NCBI RefSeq assembly: GCF_007859635.1
Contig: NZ_CP042306.1
Coordinates: 124,001 to 188,000, forward strand
DNA: 64,000 nt
Direction: 5' to 3'
Source of the DNA: Sphingomonas panacisoli
Lineage (GTDB): Bacteria; Pseudomonadota; Alphaproteobacteria; Sphingomonadales; Sphingomonadaceae
Part shown: piece by piece, positions 1-9,603 of the stretch
Layout: each line of letters starts with the position of its first letter
How positions within the stretch are numbered: position 1 is the first letter of the stretch
Program-made: the position numbers and the translations under genes
The notes under the pieces: model-generated
Database searches by the model: none
Told to the model about the DNA's origin: nothing
Seen by the model: only the letters and a program-made list of their open reading frames with translations

Positions 1-1158
1 GCCCTTCGCGCGCTCGTTCGCGTTTGGATCGAGCCAGCCCATTGCCGCGTCAGGCATCACTGTCTGGCCCATGATCGTGCCGAACCCGACGATCTGCCAC
101 TTCTGCCCGGCCTTCACCGATTGGCGAAGCGCGTGGAACAGCCAGTTCGCTTGCTGCGTCCCCATCATCGTCGCGGCGGGGTCCATCCACGCGCCGTCGC
201 GGAACGCCTTCAGCGCAGCGGCGGGGTCGGCTTCCTTGAACAACGGCGCAATGTCGGGTTGTTCGGTGCGCGCCAGGTCGCGCGTTTCGGTGCGGAACAG
301 CGTCGCGAGCGTGCCGATCTCATAAGTCTTCCACGGCTCGTCGCTGATCGGCATCCATTCGCGATAGGCCTGCAGTGCGGCATTGCGGCGGCTGCTCCAA
401 TCGCCTTCGTCGGGCTGATGGTTCTCCGCGCCGCCTTCCCACGAATCGTTCGCGGATTCGTGGTCGTCCCACTGTACGATCCACGGCACGCGGGCATGGA
501 GTGCCTGAAGATCGGGGTCCGCGCGGTAGCTGGCGTAACGAATGCGATAGTCGATCAGGCGGATCAGTTCGCCGGCCGGCTCGGTCGGGCGGACCTGGTC
601 CTTGAGCGGCGGATAGCCGCCGATTTTATACTCATAGAAATAGTCGCCGAGATGGATCGCGAGGTCGAGATCGTCGCGCGCCGCGGCATGGGCATAGGCG
701 TTGAACCAGCCAAACGGCATGTTCGAACACGAGAAGATCGCCGCCTTGAACGATTTCGCCGGTCCTTCGGGCAGGGTCTTGGTCTGGCCGACCGGCGACA
801 GCGAGCCGTCGGGTCCGACGAAGCGGTAGAAATACCGCGTGCCGGGCTCGAGCCCGCTCACCGTGATCTTGGTCGTCCAGTCGCGCCACGGGCCGGTGAT
901 CGCCGTACCCTTCGCCACGATCCGCGCGAAATCGGCGGTGGGGGACATTTCGGCCATCAGGTGGATCGGCCGCTCGTCGGCGGGGACGAAGCGCGTCCAG
1001 AGCAACATCGAATCGCTTGCCGGCTCGCCCGACGCGACGTTGTGGGTGAACCCGCGCAGGTTGGCGACGCTGCCGGTCTGCGCGAATCCGGGAATCGCAT
1101 AGGCGCCCAATCCCAGCGTTCCGGTCATCAGCAACGAGCGGCGATCGATCCGAAGCAT
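1..1158 (-). CDS. PhoD-like alkaline phosphatase/phosphodiesterase, Tat-exported, 3' end missing
   Basis: Reading leftwards from the ATG at 1158, the frame stays open to the window edge, so about 386 residues are present and the C-terminus is cut off. The product begins with a twin-arginine signal (DRRSLLMTG, residues 5-13) followed by a hydrophobic stretch and an A-x-A-like end near GFAQ. The body has the PhoD pattern: an N-terminal Fn3-like domain (VASGEP, LLWTR), then the metal sites FSCSN, HLGDYFYEY and WDDHE. PhoD enzymes are periplasmic metal-dependent phosphomono- or diesterases used for phosphate scavenging. It is transcribed divergently from the glycan cluster. The family call is firm; the substrate is unknown. 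Confidence 0.9.
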   Translation of the reverse strand, partial: MLRIDRRSLLMTGTLGLGAYAIPGFAQTGSVANLRGFTHNVASGEPASDSMLLWTRFVPADERPIHLMAEMSPTADFARIVAKGTAITGPWRDWTTKITVSGLEPGTRYFYRFVGPDGSLSPVGQTKTLPEGPAKSFKAAIFSCSNMPFGWFNAYAHAAARDDLDLAIHLGDYFYEYKIGGYPPLKDQVRPTEPAGELIRLIDYRIRYASYRADPDLQALHARVPWIVQWDDHESANDSWEGGAENHQPDEGDWSSRRNAALQAYREWMPISDEPWKTYEIGTLATLFRTETRDLARTEQPDIAPLFKEADPAAALKAFRDGAWMDPAATMMGTQQANWLFHALRQSVKAGQKWQIVGFGTIMGQTVMPDAAMGWLDPNANERAKG

Positions 1159-1243
1159 GTCGTTCTCCCTGTTCGCAGCGTGCTTGCGCCCGCTCGATGT
1201 CGCTTTGGTGACAGTCGCCGGCCCGGCTGTTAGGGGCGCGCGC

Positions 1244-2692
1244 GTGACGCCGTCCCTCCGGTCCCTCGAACGATTGCCGCGCTGGGCGATCCTGTTGCTG
1301 GTCGCGATCATCGCGCGCGCCGCGACGTTCGGCAACCCGATCGTGCATGTCGACGAAAGCTTCTATTTCGCGACGGCGCGGTCGATGCTCGACGGTGCGT
1401 TGCCTTATGTCGACGTGTGGGACCGCAAGCCGATCGGCCTGTTCCTGCTCTACGTCCCCGCCGCCCTGTTCGGCCTGCCGCTTGGCATCTGGGTCTATCA
1501 GGCGATGGCGCTGGCGGCGGTCGTCGCGACCGCGTTGCTGATCGCCCGGCTGGCCGATCGCGCGGGCTGGCGGCGCGGTTCGCTGGCGGGAGCGATCGCG
1601 TATATCGTGTGGCTCGATCTGCTCGAGGGGCAGGGGGGGCAGGCGCCAGTCTTCTACAATCTGCTGATGGTCGGAGCGGCCGCGCTGATCGCGTCGAGCG
1701 ACCGTGATCATGATCCGCGGAGCCGTCTGCGGCGCGGGCTCGGCGCGATGCTGTTGGTCGGGGTCGCGCTGCAGATCAAATATTCGGTGGTTTTCGAAGG
1801 ACTGTTCTTCGGGCTGTGGTGGCTGTGGCGCGAGGCGATGCGACGGCGGCACGCGGTGCCGATGCTGGCGGAAGGCGCGTTGCTCGCTGTCGTGGCGCTG
1901 ATCCCGACCGCGCTCGCGTTGGTCTATTATCAGGCGATCGGGCAGGGGGCGGCATACCTCTATGCCAACTTCACTTCGATCGCCGCGCGCCGGCCCGACC
2001 CGATGGGCGAGCAATTCGGCAATCTCGCCCAGATCGTGCTGATCACGTCGCCGTTGTTCGCCGCGGCGATCCTCGCATTGCCCCGCGGGCATTGGGAAGG
2101 GATCCGCGGCTGGTTGTTCGCCTGGCTCGTCGCGGCGGTGTTCGGGCTACTCGTGTTCGGATCGTGGTTCGACCATTATGCGCTGCCGGTTTTGGTCCCC
2201 TTGAGCATTTGCGCCGCCGGATTCGCCGACGATCCCCGCCGCTCGCCCAGGATCACCGCGGCCGTGCTGCTGATCGCGCTGCTAGGCGGCGAGGCCACGG
2301 TGATCGCCAAGCGACTGGGCCGCGGTGGGCCGGGGCAGTTTGCCGATGTCGTCGCGGCCGTGGGGCGCGGTCCGGGCTGCCTGTATGTCTATTCGGGCGA
2401 GCCGATGCTCTATCCGGCGACCGGGCGGTGCCGCCTGAGCCCGTACGTCTTTCCCAGCCATCTCGTCCGCAAGCGCGAGCGTGGCGCGATCGGGGTGGAT
2501 CAGCAGGCCGAGATCGAGCGTATCCTGGCGCTCAAGCCGGCGGTGGTGGTGATGCGCCTGCCGTTCAACGGCGAACGGCCCGAGCTTCGTGCGCTGGTGA
2601 TCGCGCGAATGGCGGCGGGGTATGACCTGAAGGTGCAAAAGCCGTTGGGGCGCGACACCATCTCCGTGTTCGCAGCGCGGCCCGATCGCTAG
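1244..2692 (+). CDS. Polytopic GT-C-type glycosyltransferase (ArnT/PMT-like)
   Basis: The protein has 482 residues if it starts at the GTG at 1244, which has an AGGGG ribosome-binding site about 7 bases upstream. An in-frame ATG at 1157 would add 29 residues but overlaps the start of the divergent phosphatase. It has roughly ten hydrophobic segments. The first extracytoplasmic loop carries the acidic motif HVDESFYFATA (D37 E38), typical of GT-C enzymes that use polyprenyl-phosphate sugars, and there is a soluble C-terminal region. It abuts the next membrane protein, with the stop TAG directly followed by ATG. A role in cell-envelope glycan modification is inferred from context. Confidence 0.75.
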   Translation: MTPSLRSLERLPRWAILLLVAIIARAATFGNPIVHVDESFYFATARSMLDGALPYVDVWDRKPIGLFLLYVPAALFGLPLGIWVYQAMALAAVVATALLIARLADRAGWRRGSLAGAIAYIVWLDLLEGQGGQAPVFYNLLMVGAAALIASSDRDHDPRSRLRRGLGAMLLVGVALQIKYSVVFEGLFFGLWWLWREAMRRRHAVPMLAEGALLAVVALIPTALALVYYQAIGQGAAYLYANFTSIAARRPDPMGEQFGNLAQIVLITSPLFAAAILALPRGHWEGIRGWLFAWLVAAVFGLLVFGSWFDHYALPVLVPLSICAAGFADDPRRSPRITAAVLLIALLGGEATVIAKRLGRGGPGQFADVVAAVGRGPGCLYVYSGEPMLYPATGRCRLSPYVFPSHLVRKRERGAIGVDQQAEIERILALKPAVVVMRLPFNGERPELRALVIARMAAGYDLKVQKPLGRDTISVFAARPDR

Positions 2693-4363
2693 ATGTGGCG
2701 CAGGAGCATGGGGCCGCTGGGTGCCCTTGCCGCCTACCTGTTGTCGATCGGCATCGTGTTCCGCGATACGATCCTGAGCGGTTTCGATCTCGGGTTCGGC
2801 GACCGCACGGATGCGATCATCGAAATCAGCATCCTGGAACATTGGCGGTCGGTCCTGCTGGGCGCGGCGCGCTGGAACCAGCCATTCTATTTCCATCCCT
2901 ACACCGACACGTTGGGCTATAACGACGGATACCTGCTGTCCGGCGTGGTCTATTCGGGATGGCGGCTGTGGTTCGATCCGTTCGTCGCCGACACGATGAC
3001 GGCGTTGACGTACAAGAGCGTCGGGTTCGTCGCGATATTGTGGCTGGTGCGCGGCGTGCTGCGCTGGTCGTGGGGAGCGGCGATCCTGATCGCCACGCTG
3101 GCGACGATCGCGAACAACATGTTCCTGCAATCGATCCACGCACAGATCCAGACATTGGCGCTGTTGCCGATCGTCGCGGGGCTCGCGATCAAGGCCGCTC
3201 GCGCAGAGACCAGCGATCAAGGCCGGACCTATCGGTGGGCAATCGCCGCCGCCGCGATGATGGGGCTGTGGCTCGTCACGTCATTCTATTTCGCCTGGTT
3301 CACGATCTACTTTTCGATCGCCTTCGTCGCCTGCTGGCTGTGGGTGACCGGGCGCTGGCGATCCGCGGAATTGGCGCGGTTGTTTCACGCGCATCGGCGA
3401 ACGGCCGCGGTGTTCGTTGGCGTCTTCGTGCTCGCGGCAATCCCTTTCGTTCTCGTTTACGCGCCCAAGATGCTTGAGACGGGCGGACACGGATTCGTCC
3501 TGTCCTACACCGTCCAGCCGACCGATCTCGTCAATACGGGCGAACGGAATTTGCTGTGGGGATGGCTGGTCCGGGCGTTGGCCGGCATGGTGCATACGGT
3601 GACGCCCGCCGGCAGCCGGCTCGAGAAAGCATGGCTTGGCGGCGAGCACGAGGCGGGTTTTCCGCTATTGCTCTTCGCGCTGACCTGCGCGGCCGCCTAT
3701 CGCCTGGTTCGCCGGCGTGGCGACACGGGGTTCGCGCGCGTGTTCGCGCTGGCGATCGTGATCAGCTGGGCGTTGACGTTGCGGATCTGGCAAGTGTCGC
3801 CGTGGATTCTGGTCCACTATCTGGTCCCGGCGGCGTCCGGCCTGCGCGTCGTGCTGCGCTATCAGCTGTTCCTCGTGCTGCCGGTCCTGCTGTTGGTCGG
3901 AACGGTGTTTCGCCACCGGCTCACGAGGCTTTGGCGACGCCGGCCCGTGCTGGCCGCGGGCTTGATCGCCCTCTTGATCCTCGAGCAGATCAATCTCGCG
4001 CAACCGGCGCAGCTCAGCCGCAAGGCTCAGTTCGCCGCGCTCGATGCCGTGCCCGCCCCACCGACGGAATGCCACGCGTTCTACGTGGTCGTAGTTCGCC
4101 CGGGCGAGCCGATCTATGTCGATCGGCGGCTCAATGCGCTCTATCCGCACAACGTCGATGCGATGTTCCTCGCCGAGCGCTGGCGGTTACCGACGCTGAA
4201 CGGCTTTTCGACCTTCAACCCTCCGGACTGGAACGTCGCGAGTCCCGAAGCGGCCGACTACGACGCGCGCGTCATGGCGTATGCGAGAAAGCACCGGCTT
4301 GCCGGACTGTGCCGGCTCGACATGCGCAGTCCGGCGCCGTGGCGGCGTGTAACGACGATCTGA
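2693..4363 (+). CDS. Large polytopic membrane protein, possible GT-C-like glycosyltransferase
   Basis: This 556-residue protein starts at the base after the previous stop codon, so the two are surely co-transcribed. It has about ten or eleven hydrophobic segments. A conserved-looking first loop (GDRTDAIIEISILEHW, about residues 39-54) is placed where GT-C enzymes carry acidic catalytic residues. The C-terminal 120 residues are soluble and probably extracytoplasmic. It has no clear catalytic signature that I can name, so the glycosyltransferase reading rests on topology and neighbours. Its TGA stop is immediately followed by the stop codon of the convergent GT4 gene, with no spacer. Confidence 0.6.
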   Translation: MWRRSMGPLGALAAYLLSIGIVFRDTILSGFDLGFGDRTDAIIEISILEHWRSVLLGAARWNQPFYFHPYTDTLGYNDGYLLSGVVYSGWRLWFDPFVADTMTALTYKSVGFVAILWLVRGVLRWSWGAAILIATLATIANNMFLQSIHAQIQTLALLPIVAGLAIKAARAETSDQGRTYRWAIAAAAMMGLWLVTSFYFAWFTIYFSIAFVACWLWVTGRWRSAELARLFHAHRRTAAVFVGVFVLAAIPFVLVYAPKMLETGGHGFVLSYTVQPTDLVNTGERNLLWGWLVRALAGMVHTVTPAGSRLEKAWLGGEHEAGFPLLLFALTCAAAYRLVRRRGDTGFARVFALAIVISWALTLRIWQVSPWILVHYLVPAASGLRVVLRYQLFLVLPVLLLVGTVFRHRLTRLWRRRPVLAAGLIALLILEQINLAQPAQLSRKAQFAALDAVPAPPTECHAFYVVVVRPGEPIYVDRRLNALYPHNVDAMFLAERWRLPTLNGFSTFNPPDWNVASPEAADYDARVMAYARKHRLAGLCRLDMRSPAPWRRVTTI

Positions 4364-5557
4364 TCAGGCGACGAGGCGGGCGCGCTGTCCGGCCTTTTCG
4401 GCGATCCGGTCGGCGTAATAGTCCATAAGGTCGACCGTGTGCTCGCGGTCGGTGCGGACGCGGCCCGCGGCGACCCTCGCGGCCTTGCGCAGGATCGCCG
4501 GCTCGCGCGCAAACATCCGCTCGATCGCCAGTGCGGCGTCGGCCGCGTCGCGAGGGGCATATTTCTCGCTCGTCAGCGGATCGGCCGCTTCCGCGCATCC
4601 GCCGGTATTGGGAACGATCAGCGGCAGGCCCGACGCCATCGCTTCGGACGCGACCAATCCGAACGGCTCGGCTTCCGATCCGTGGATCAGCGCATCGCAG
4701 CTCGCCATGATCCGCGCGAGTTCGGGGCGATCATAGACCGGGCGGAACATCTTGATGTGCGGGCTGCCCGCGATCCGCGCCTCGATCCGCTTGCTCTCAG
4801 GACCCGTCCCCAGCAGCATCAGCCCGACCGGCAGCCCCGCGCCGGCGCGTTCGACGGCATCGACGACCATCGGCCAGCGCTTCTCGCCATGATGCCGCCC
4901 CAGCCCGAGCAGCAAATGCCCCTCGGGCGGCAGATCGAGCTGGCGCAGCATCGCCGCACGCAACCGCTCGTCGCGCAAATCGGGGGAGAAATGGCTGCGT
5001 TCGATCCCCAACGTCATCGCGGTGTCGATCCGCACCCCGCGCCGCAGCAACCGCTTCTGCAGCGCCGGGCCGTTGGTCACGACGGTATCGTACATATCGA
5101 GGAAGCGATTCATGTACTGCGCGTAGATGAAACAGGCGTCCTCGATCTGCTCGGGCGGCGCGAGCCCTTCGAGCCAGCGCATCGGATAGGCCGCGATATT
5201 GTCGTTGTGCATGAAGAACGACTTGAGCGCGCGGCCCTGCCATTGGCCGACGATCCAGGCGGGTCGCCAAGGCGACGAGGTTTCGACGACGTCGGGATCG
5301 AGTTCGTCGAGCAATCGCCAGATCGGATCGCGCTTCGAGAACAGCCCGTAATTCTTGTCGAACGGCAGCCCCGGAGACTTGAGATAGATGACCTTCCCGC
5401 CGCCGACCCGCTCGTCGACATATTCCTTGTCGCGGCCGCAGGCGATGCAGATCAGCTCGTGACCCATCTCCGCCATCAGCGCCATCTTGCGGTCGATATA
5501 GGTGCGCACCCCGCCGCCGGTCGGGGAATAGAATTCGTTGACATCGACGATCCGCAT
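4364..5557 (-). CDS. GT4-family glycosyltransferase
   Basis: A 397-residue GT-B fold enzyme. The N-terminal acceptor domain has the glycine-rich loop SPTGGGVRTYI (11-21). The C-terminal nucleotide-sugar domain has GLGRHHGEKRW (218-228) and the GT4 E-x7-E signature in HGSEAEPFGLVASEAMASG (292-310). GT4 enzymes are retaining transferases acting on the cytoplasmic side of envelope glycans. It is downstream of the polytopic protein at 5565-6518 with a 7-base gap, suggesting one transcript. The sugar donor and acceptor are not identifiable. Confidence 0.88.
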   Translation of the reverse strand: MRIVDVNEFYSPTGGGVRTYIDRKMALMAEMGHELICIACGRDKEYVDERVGGGKVIYLKSPGLPFDKNYGLFSKRDPIWRLLDELDPDVVETSSPWRPAWIVGQWQGRALKSFFMHNDNIAAYPMRWLEGLAPPEQIEDACFIYAQYMNRFLDMYDTVVTNGPALQKRLLRRGVRIDTAMTLGIERSHFSPDLRDERLRAAMLRQLDLPPEGHLLLGLGRHHGEKRWPMVVDAVERAGAGLPVGLMLLGTGPESKRIEARIAGSPHIKMFRPVYDRPELARIMASCDALIHGSEAEPFGLVASEAMASGLPLIVPNTGGCAEAADPLTSEKYAPRDAADAALAIERMFAREPAILRKAARVAAGRVRTDREHTVDLMDYYADRIAEKAGQRARLVA

Positions 5558-5564
5558 CGCGGGC

Positions 5565-6518
5565 TCAGACCTCCCGCTTGATCAGGCTCTGCACCGCGAA
5601 GCCTGCGGCGAGCACGACGTGGGTCAGCAGGATCGCGGCGGCGGTGAACGCCATCAGGCTCGATAAGTCGCTATTCTCGCCCAGCAGTGCGATCGTGACG
5701 GTCGAGAACACCAGATCCTTGTTGGGAATGAACGGCAGGCGCGACACCATCATTCGCGTCGCCGACAGGAGCAGCCACGCGCCGATCGCGATGCTGGGCA
5801 GCGCGAAGTGCCACGCGAGCGCGATCAGCACGCTGGTCGCCGCGAGCCGGGCCAGGTGCACCGCGAACACCCACCACAAGGTCTTGCGATCGAGCGAGAA
5901 GACACGCCGAGAGAAAATGAGGAAGGGCAGGCTCATCGCCACCACGACGCCCATGCCGATCAACATCGGCCGGAAATAGAGCGCCGGGAGCCAGGGCAGC
6001 GCCAGCGCGGTCATCGCCAGCGTCATCAAATTGCCGGCCATCGCCGACAGGATCATCACGTCCTTCACCGCGCCGAACGGGGCCGCGACCATCTGCGCGC
6101 GCTGCCGCGCCCAGGCGTAGAAATAGGCCTCGCCCGAATAGCCCAGCACGACCTCGTTCGCGATGCGCTTCTTCATCAGCGCGCCGAGACCTTCGAGCGG
6201 GATGCGCCACAATTTGCGGAAGATGATGTAGTCGGCAACCGGCGGCGCTAGATAGAGCAGGACGAACGCGACGTAGTAGAGCCAGCTGTCGGGTGTCGCC
6301 TGGTCCAGCCCGTGAAGACCCGATTTCAGCAACTGGCGGGCAAGCCCGATGATCATGGCGACGGTCAGCACGCCGGCGATGATCATCGGCCAGCGGCTCT
6401 TGATCGTCTTGACCGGTTCGAGCCCGGCAAGATCCTCGGCGGCGTGCGCTAGATTGGGGGCCAGATTGGCCGCAGGATTGGCCGCAGGATTGGTCGAAGC
6501 CTCGACAAAACTGTTCAT
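5565..6518 (-). CDS. Polytopic inner-membrane protein of unknown function in the glycan cluster
   Basis: The chosen start is the ATG at 6518 (MNSFVEAST), which has GGAG six bases upstream; a longer frame to 6761 runs through the divergent promoter region and is unlikely. The 317-residue product begins with a short Asn/Pro/Ala-rich repeat (NPAANPAANLAPNLA), followed by about eight hydrophobic segments. The overall look recalls flippase-like (UPF0104/lysylphosphatidylglycerol-synthase-type) membrane proteins, but I see no diagnostic motif. Sitting in front of a GT4 gene in the same direction, it may move or polymerise a lipid-linked glycan. That is inference only. Confidence 0.6.
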   Translation of the reverse strand: MNSFVEASTNPAANPAANLAPNLAHAAEDLAGLEPVKTIKSRWPMIIAGVLTVAMIIGLARQLLKSGLHGLDQATPDSWLYYVAFVLLYLAPPVADYIIFRKLWRIPLEGLGALMKKRIANEVVLGYSGEAYFYAWARQRAQMVAAPFGAVKDVMILSAMAGNLMTLAMTALALPWLPALYFRPMLIGMGVVVAMSLPFLIFSRRVFSLDRKTLWWVFAVHLARLAATSVLIALAWHFALPSIAIGAWLLLSATRMMVSRLPFIPNKDLVFSTVTIALLGENSDLSSLMAFTAAAILLTHVVLAAGFAVQSLIKREV

Positions 6519-6783
6519 CGACGCTCCAGAATCTTGCATGTCCACGATGGGACGGTGTCCGATCGACGCCCGATTGCCCGGGAATAATGGCGGCTTAACG
6601 GCAAAGGTTCCGACCTCGCGATGATCGCCCCCTGGTGATCGGCGCGGCATTTGGGGTGGGGCAACGCATTTGGCAAGAGAATGTTGCGCTGCACAACGGT
6701 GAATCGGTGCTTCAGCACGATTTATGTCAGCCTTGCTGCTTGATTGCGAAACTTTTGACACAAATCGCCGTTATCCGGCCCGC

Positions 6784-7881
6784 ATGCTCAGTCCTTACGG
6801 ACCCGTAAGAATCTTCACGTTCGCGAAATCGCTGCATAACGGCGGTGTCGAGCGCGCCTTGCTGCGCTTGATCCACGGGTGGGTCGATGCCGGGCATCGC
6901 GTGACGCTGGCGCTGGGTACGAGCGATGGTCCTCATGCCGGTGAGTTGCCCGCAGGGGTCGAACTGGTTCAGATCGACGGGGCCTATTTCAATTTGATCG
7001 CGGCGCTGCCCGGCTTGGTACGTCGCGCCGACCCCGCGATCGTTTTCTGCCCCGGCAATCATTATTCGGGGGCCGCCGCGTGGTTGAAGGCGCGGCTGGG
7101 GCGGGATTGTCCGCCGATCGTGGCCAAGGTTTCCAACCGGCTCGACCGCGATGACCAGCATTTCCCCGTACGACAGGGCTATCGCGTCTGGCTCCGCGCG
7201 CATCCAGGATTCATCGACCATATGGTGGCGATGACGCCGGCGATGGCGGACGAAACCGTCGCGATGACCGGCATCGGCGCCGATCGCGTCAGTGTCATCG
7301 CCAACCCGCCCGGTCTGTCGGGCAGCGGCGCGCCGACCCCGCCCATCAACGGCAGCGACTATCTGATCGGTATCGGCCGGCTGGCGCCGCAGAAACGCTG
7401 GGACCGGGCGATCGCCGCGCTGGCGGACGTCGCGCGCGCGGATACCAAACTGTTGATCCTCGGCGAGGGCGAGGAACGGCCCGCGCTCGAACGGCAAGTC
7501 GCCGCGCTGGGACTGGACGATCGCGTGCGGTTGCCCGGTTATGCCAGCGATCCGCGGCCGGCCTTGGCCAGCGCCCGCGCGCTGGTGTTGACCTCGGATT
7601 TCGAGGGCGTGCCCGGCGTGCTCCAGGAATCGCTCGCGGTCGGCACGCCGGTGGTGACTACCGATTCGAGCGTCGCGATCCGCGAACTCGTCGCCGACCC
7701 GCGCCATGGCAGCATCGTCCCGACGGGTGACGACCGCGCGCTCGTCGCCGCGCTCGATCATTGGCTGACCCCGGGCCGTCCGCGCCCCGACCCGGTGCCA
7801 GAGCGGGGCCACGATTCGGTCGAGCGCTACGTCCGGTTGTTCGAGGAACTGATACTCGAACGCCGGCTTATGCAGGGCTGA
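6784..7881 (+). CDS. GT4-family glycosyltransferase
   Basis: A GT-B enzyme of 365 residues from ATG 6784; an upstream in-frame ATG at 6724 would add 20 residues, and neither has a clear ribosome-binding site. The N-terminus has FAKSLHNGGVERALLRL, the loop that contacts the acceptor. The C-terminal domain has IGRLAPQKRWDRAI and the E-x7-E motif in SDFEGVPGVLQESLAVG. It reads divergently from the polytopic protein gene and converges with maiA, overlapping it by 14 bases. The likely role is sugar transfer to a surface glycan; specificity is unknown. Confidence 0.85.
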   Translation: MLSPYGPVRIFTFAKSLHNGGVERALLRLIHGWVDAGHRVTLALGTSDGPHAGELPAGVELVQIDGAYFNLIAALPGLVRRADPAIVFCPGNHYSGAAAWLKARLGRDCPPIVAKVSNRLDRDDQHFPVRQGYRVWLRAHPGFIDHMVAMTPAMADETVAMTGIGADRVSVIANPPGLSGSGAPTPPINGSDYLIGIGRLAPQKRWDRAIAALADVARADTKLLILGEGEERPALERQVAALGLDDRVRLPGYASDPRPALASARALVLTSDFEGVPGVLQESLAVGTPVVTTDSSVAIRELVADPRHGSIVPTGDDRALVAALDHWLTPGRPRPDPVPERGHDSVERYVRLFEELILERRLMQG

Positions 7882-8491
7882 ACTTGTCCGGATGCGCGGC
7901 CGCGAAGGCGGGCAGCGCGGTCAGGGCGGCGTCGATCGCGACCAGTTTGGGATAGGCATCGAGCGGCGTTTCCAGCCGCCGTGCATTGTACATCTGCGGC
8001 ACCAGGCAGACGTCCGACAGATCGGGCGCGTCGCCGCCCAGATACGGCCCGTCGCCTGCCAACGCCTCCAGCGCGGCGAATCCTTCGGCGATCCAGTGCC
8101 GATACCACTCGTCGCGCCCAGCCTGATCGATCCCCATCGCGCCGAGCCGCTTGAGGATGCGCAGATTGTTCACCGGATGAATGTCGGCGGCGATCACCAG
8201 CGCGCGCTGCAGCGTATGCGCCCGCGCCAGCGGATCGCGCGGCACCATCGGCGGATCGGGATAGGTCGCGTCGAGATAGTCGATGATCGCGAGACTTTGG
8301 CCGATCGTCTGCCCGTCCACGTCGAGCGTCGGCACGAACCCCTGTGCGTTGCGCGCGCGATTGGCGTCGTCGCCCTGCTCGCCCGCCAGCAGATTCACGT
8401 CGTGGCGTTCATAATCGACATGCTTCATCGCCAGCGCGATGCGGACGCGATAGCTCGCCGAGGAGCGCCAGTAATCGTAGAGCCGGATCAT
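7868..8491 (-). CDS. maiA: Maleylacetoacetate isomerase (zeta-class GST)
   Basis: The protein has 207 residues, as expected for the family. The N-terminal thioredoxin fold carries the zeta-class active-site stretch WRSSASYRVRIAL (8-20), where Ser and Arg bind glutathione. GFVPTLDVDG and the following GQSLAIIDYLD are the glutathione-backbone segment, and the C-terminal half is helical. The enzyme isomerises maleylacetoacetate to fumarylacetoacetate in tyrosine/homogentisate breakdown. Its ATG overlaps the stop of the upstream AI-2E-type transporter (ATGA), so it is the last gene of the pdxJ-acpS-lepB-perM operon. No other homogentisate genes are in the window. Confidence 0.88.
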   Translation of the reverse strand: MIRLYDYWRSSASYRVRIALAMKHVDYERHDVNLLAGEQGDDANRARNAQGFVPTLDVDGQTIGQSLAIIDYLDATYPDPPMVPRDPLARAHTLQRALVIAADIHPVNNLRILKRLGAMGIDQAGRDEWYRHWIAEGFAALEALAGDGPYLGGDAPDLSDVCLVPQMYNARRLETPLDAYPKLVAIDAALTALPAFAAAHPDKFSPA

Positions 8492-9603
8492 GCCTTCTTC
8501 GCTCGCGTTCGCCGTCGTCGCGGCGGGTTGGGGGCGGGGGCGGGTGAGGTTTCCATCGCGCGTTCCGAATTGCGCTCCATCGCGACCTTGATCATCGCGG
8601 TCAGCGGATCGGCGAGCGCCAGGCCGAGGATACCGAACAAGGTCGAAAACAGAATCTGCGTCGACAGCGTCAGCGCCGGCGGCAAATCGACGGTCTTTTT
8701 CGCGACCAGCGGAATCACCACCCAGCCGTCGAATGTCTGCACCCCGAAATAGATCAGGATCGCGAGCAGCCCCTTGTCCATTCCGGCCGAGAACCCGACC
8801 GAGATCATCAGCACGCCGCTGATGAACGCGCCGATATTGGGGATGAAGGCGAGCATGCCGGTGATGATGCCCAGCACCAGCGCCATCGGGATGCCGGCCA
8901 GCGCCAGCGCGAGCCACATGAACAGCCCTTCGAAGGCCATCCCCGCCAGACGGCCGGCGAGCAGGCGGCGCAGCTGCTTCGCCATCCGTTCGAGCGTGAT
9001 GGCGAATTCGGCGCGCTGGTCGCTCGGGACCATCCATTGCAGCCCGCGATCGTAGAGCTTGGGCTCCATCGCGACGAACAAGCCGATCACCATGATCATG
9101 AACAATGTGGTGATCGCGCCCAGTGCGGTGCCGATCCAACTCGTCAGCTTGCCGACCGAGCCCATCGCTTGCTGTGCCAGCCCCTTGAGGTCGTCGGCGC
9201 CCGGCAGGAAACCCTGCGCGGCGGCCCAGTGCGACAGCCGGTCGAACTGCACCGTCAGGGTCGCCTGGAGTTGCTGGAACTGGATGACGATCCCGGCGCC
9301 GGTCTTGTAGACGGTCAGGCCGATGAACAGCACGGTGAGCACCACCACGATCAACAGCCGCCAGCCGCGCCCGATCTTCAGGTAACGCCCGAGCAACCGA
9401 ACCCCGCCGTCGAGCATCGATGCGAATACCAGCCCCGCCAGGATGACCAGGATCGGCTGGATCAGGATCACCACAAGCGCCATCACCGCGGCGAGCCCCA
9501 GCCAGATGCCCGCGCGCCTCAACTCCAGGCGCATTTCCGGATCGCGCAGCTCATGCGGGCTCGGTTCGGTGACCAGGCCGGCGTCGGGCCGCTCGGTGCT
9601 CAC
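8488..9603 (-). CDS. AI-2E/PerM-family membrane transporter
   Basis: The GTG start at 9603 gives 371 residues, normal for the family. It overlaps the stop of the duplicated mini-ORF (GTGA). After a charged N-terminal segment come paired hydrophobic helices (AAVMALVVILIQPILVILAG), a central soluble-looking region, and the conserved C-terminal membrane block with LGIITGMLAFIPNIGAFISG and the LALADPLTAMI end. Family members include the quorum-signal exporter TqsA and putative permeases such as PerM and YdiK; the substrate here is unknown. The N-terminal 40 codons exist twice because of the tandem duplication described separately. Confidence 0.85.
   Translation of the reverse strand: MSTERPDAGLVTEPSPHELRDPEMRLELRRAGIWLGLAAVMALVVILIQPILVILAGLVFASMLDGGVRLLGRYLKIGRGWRLLIVVVLTVLFIGLTVYKTGAGIVIQFQQLQATLTVQFDRLSHWAAAQGFLPGADDLKGLAQQAMGSVGKLTSWIGTALGAITTLFMIMVIGLFVAMEPKLYDRGLQWMVPSDQRAEFAITLERMAKQLRRLLAGRLAGMAFEGLFMWLALALAGIPMALVLGIITGMLAFIPNIGAFISGVLMISVGFSAGMDKGLLAILIYFGVQTFDGWVVIPLVAKKTVDLPPALTLSTQILFSTLFGILGLALADPLTAMIKVAMERNSERAMETSPAPAPNPPRRRRTRAKKA

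Noticed and set aside
121..1233. A 370-codon plus-strand frame opposite the PhoD-like gene.
   Set aside because: The minus-strand frame encodes clear PhoD motifs and a Tat signal; the plus frame has no recognisable domain.
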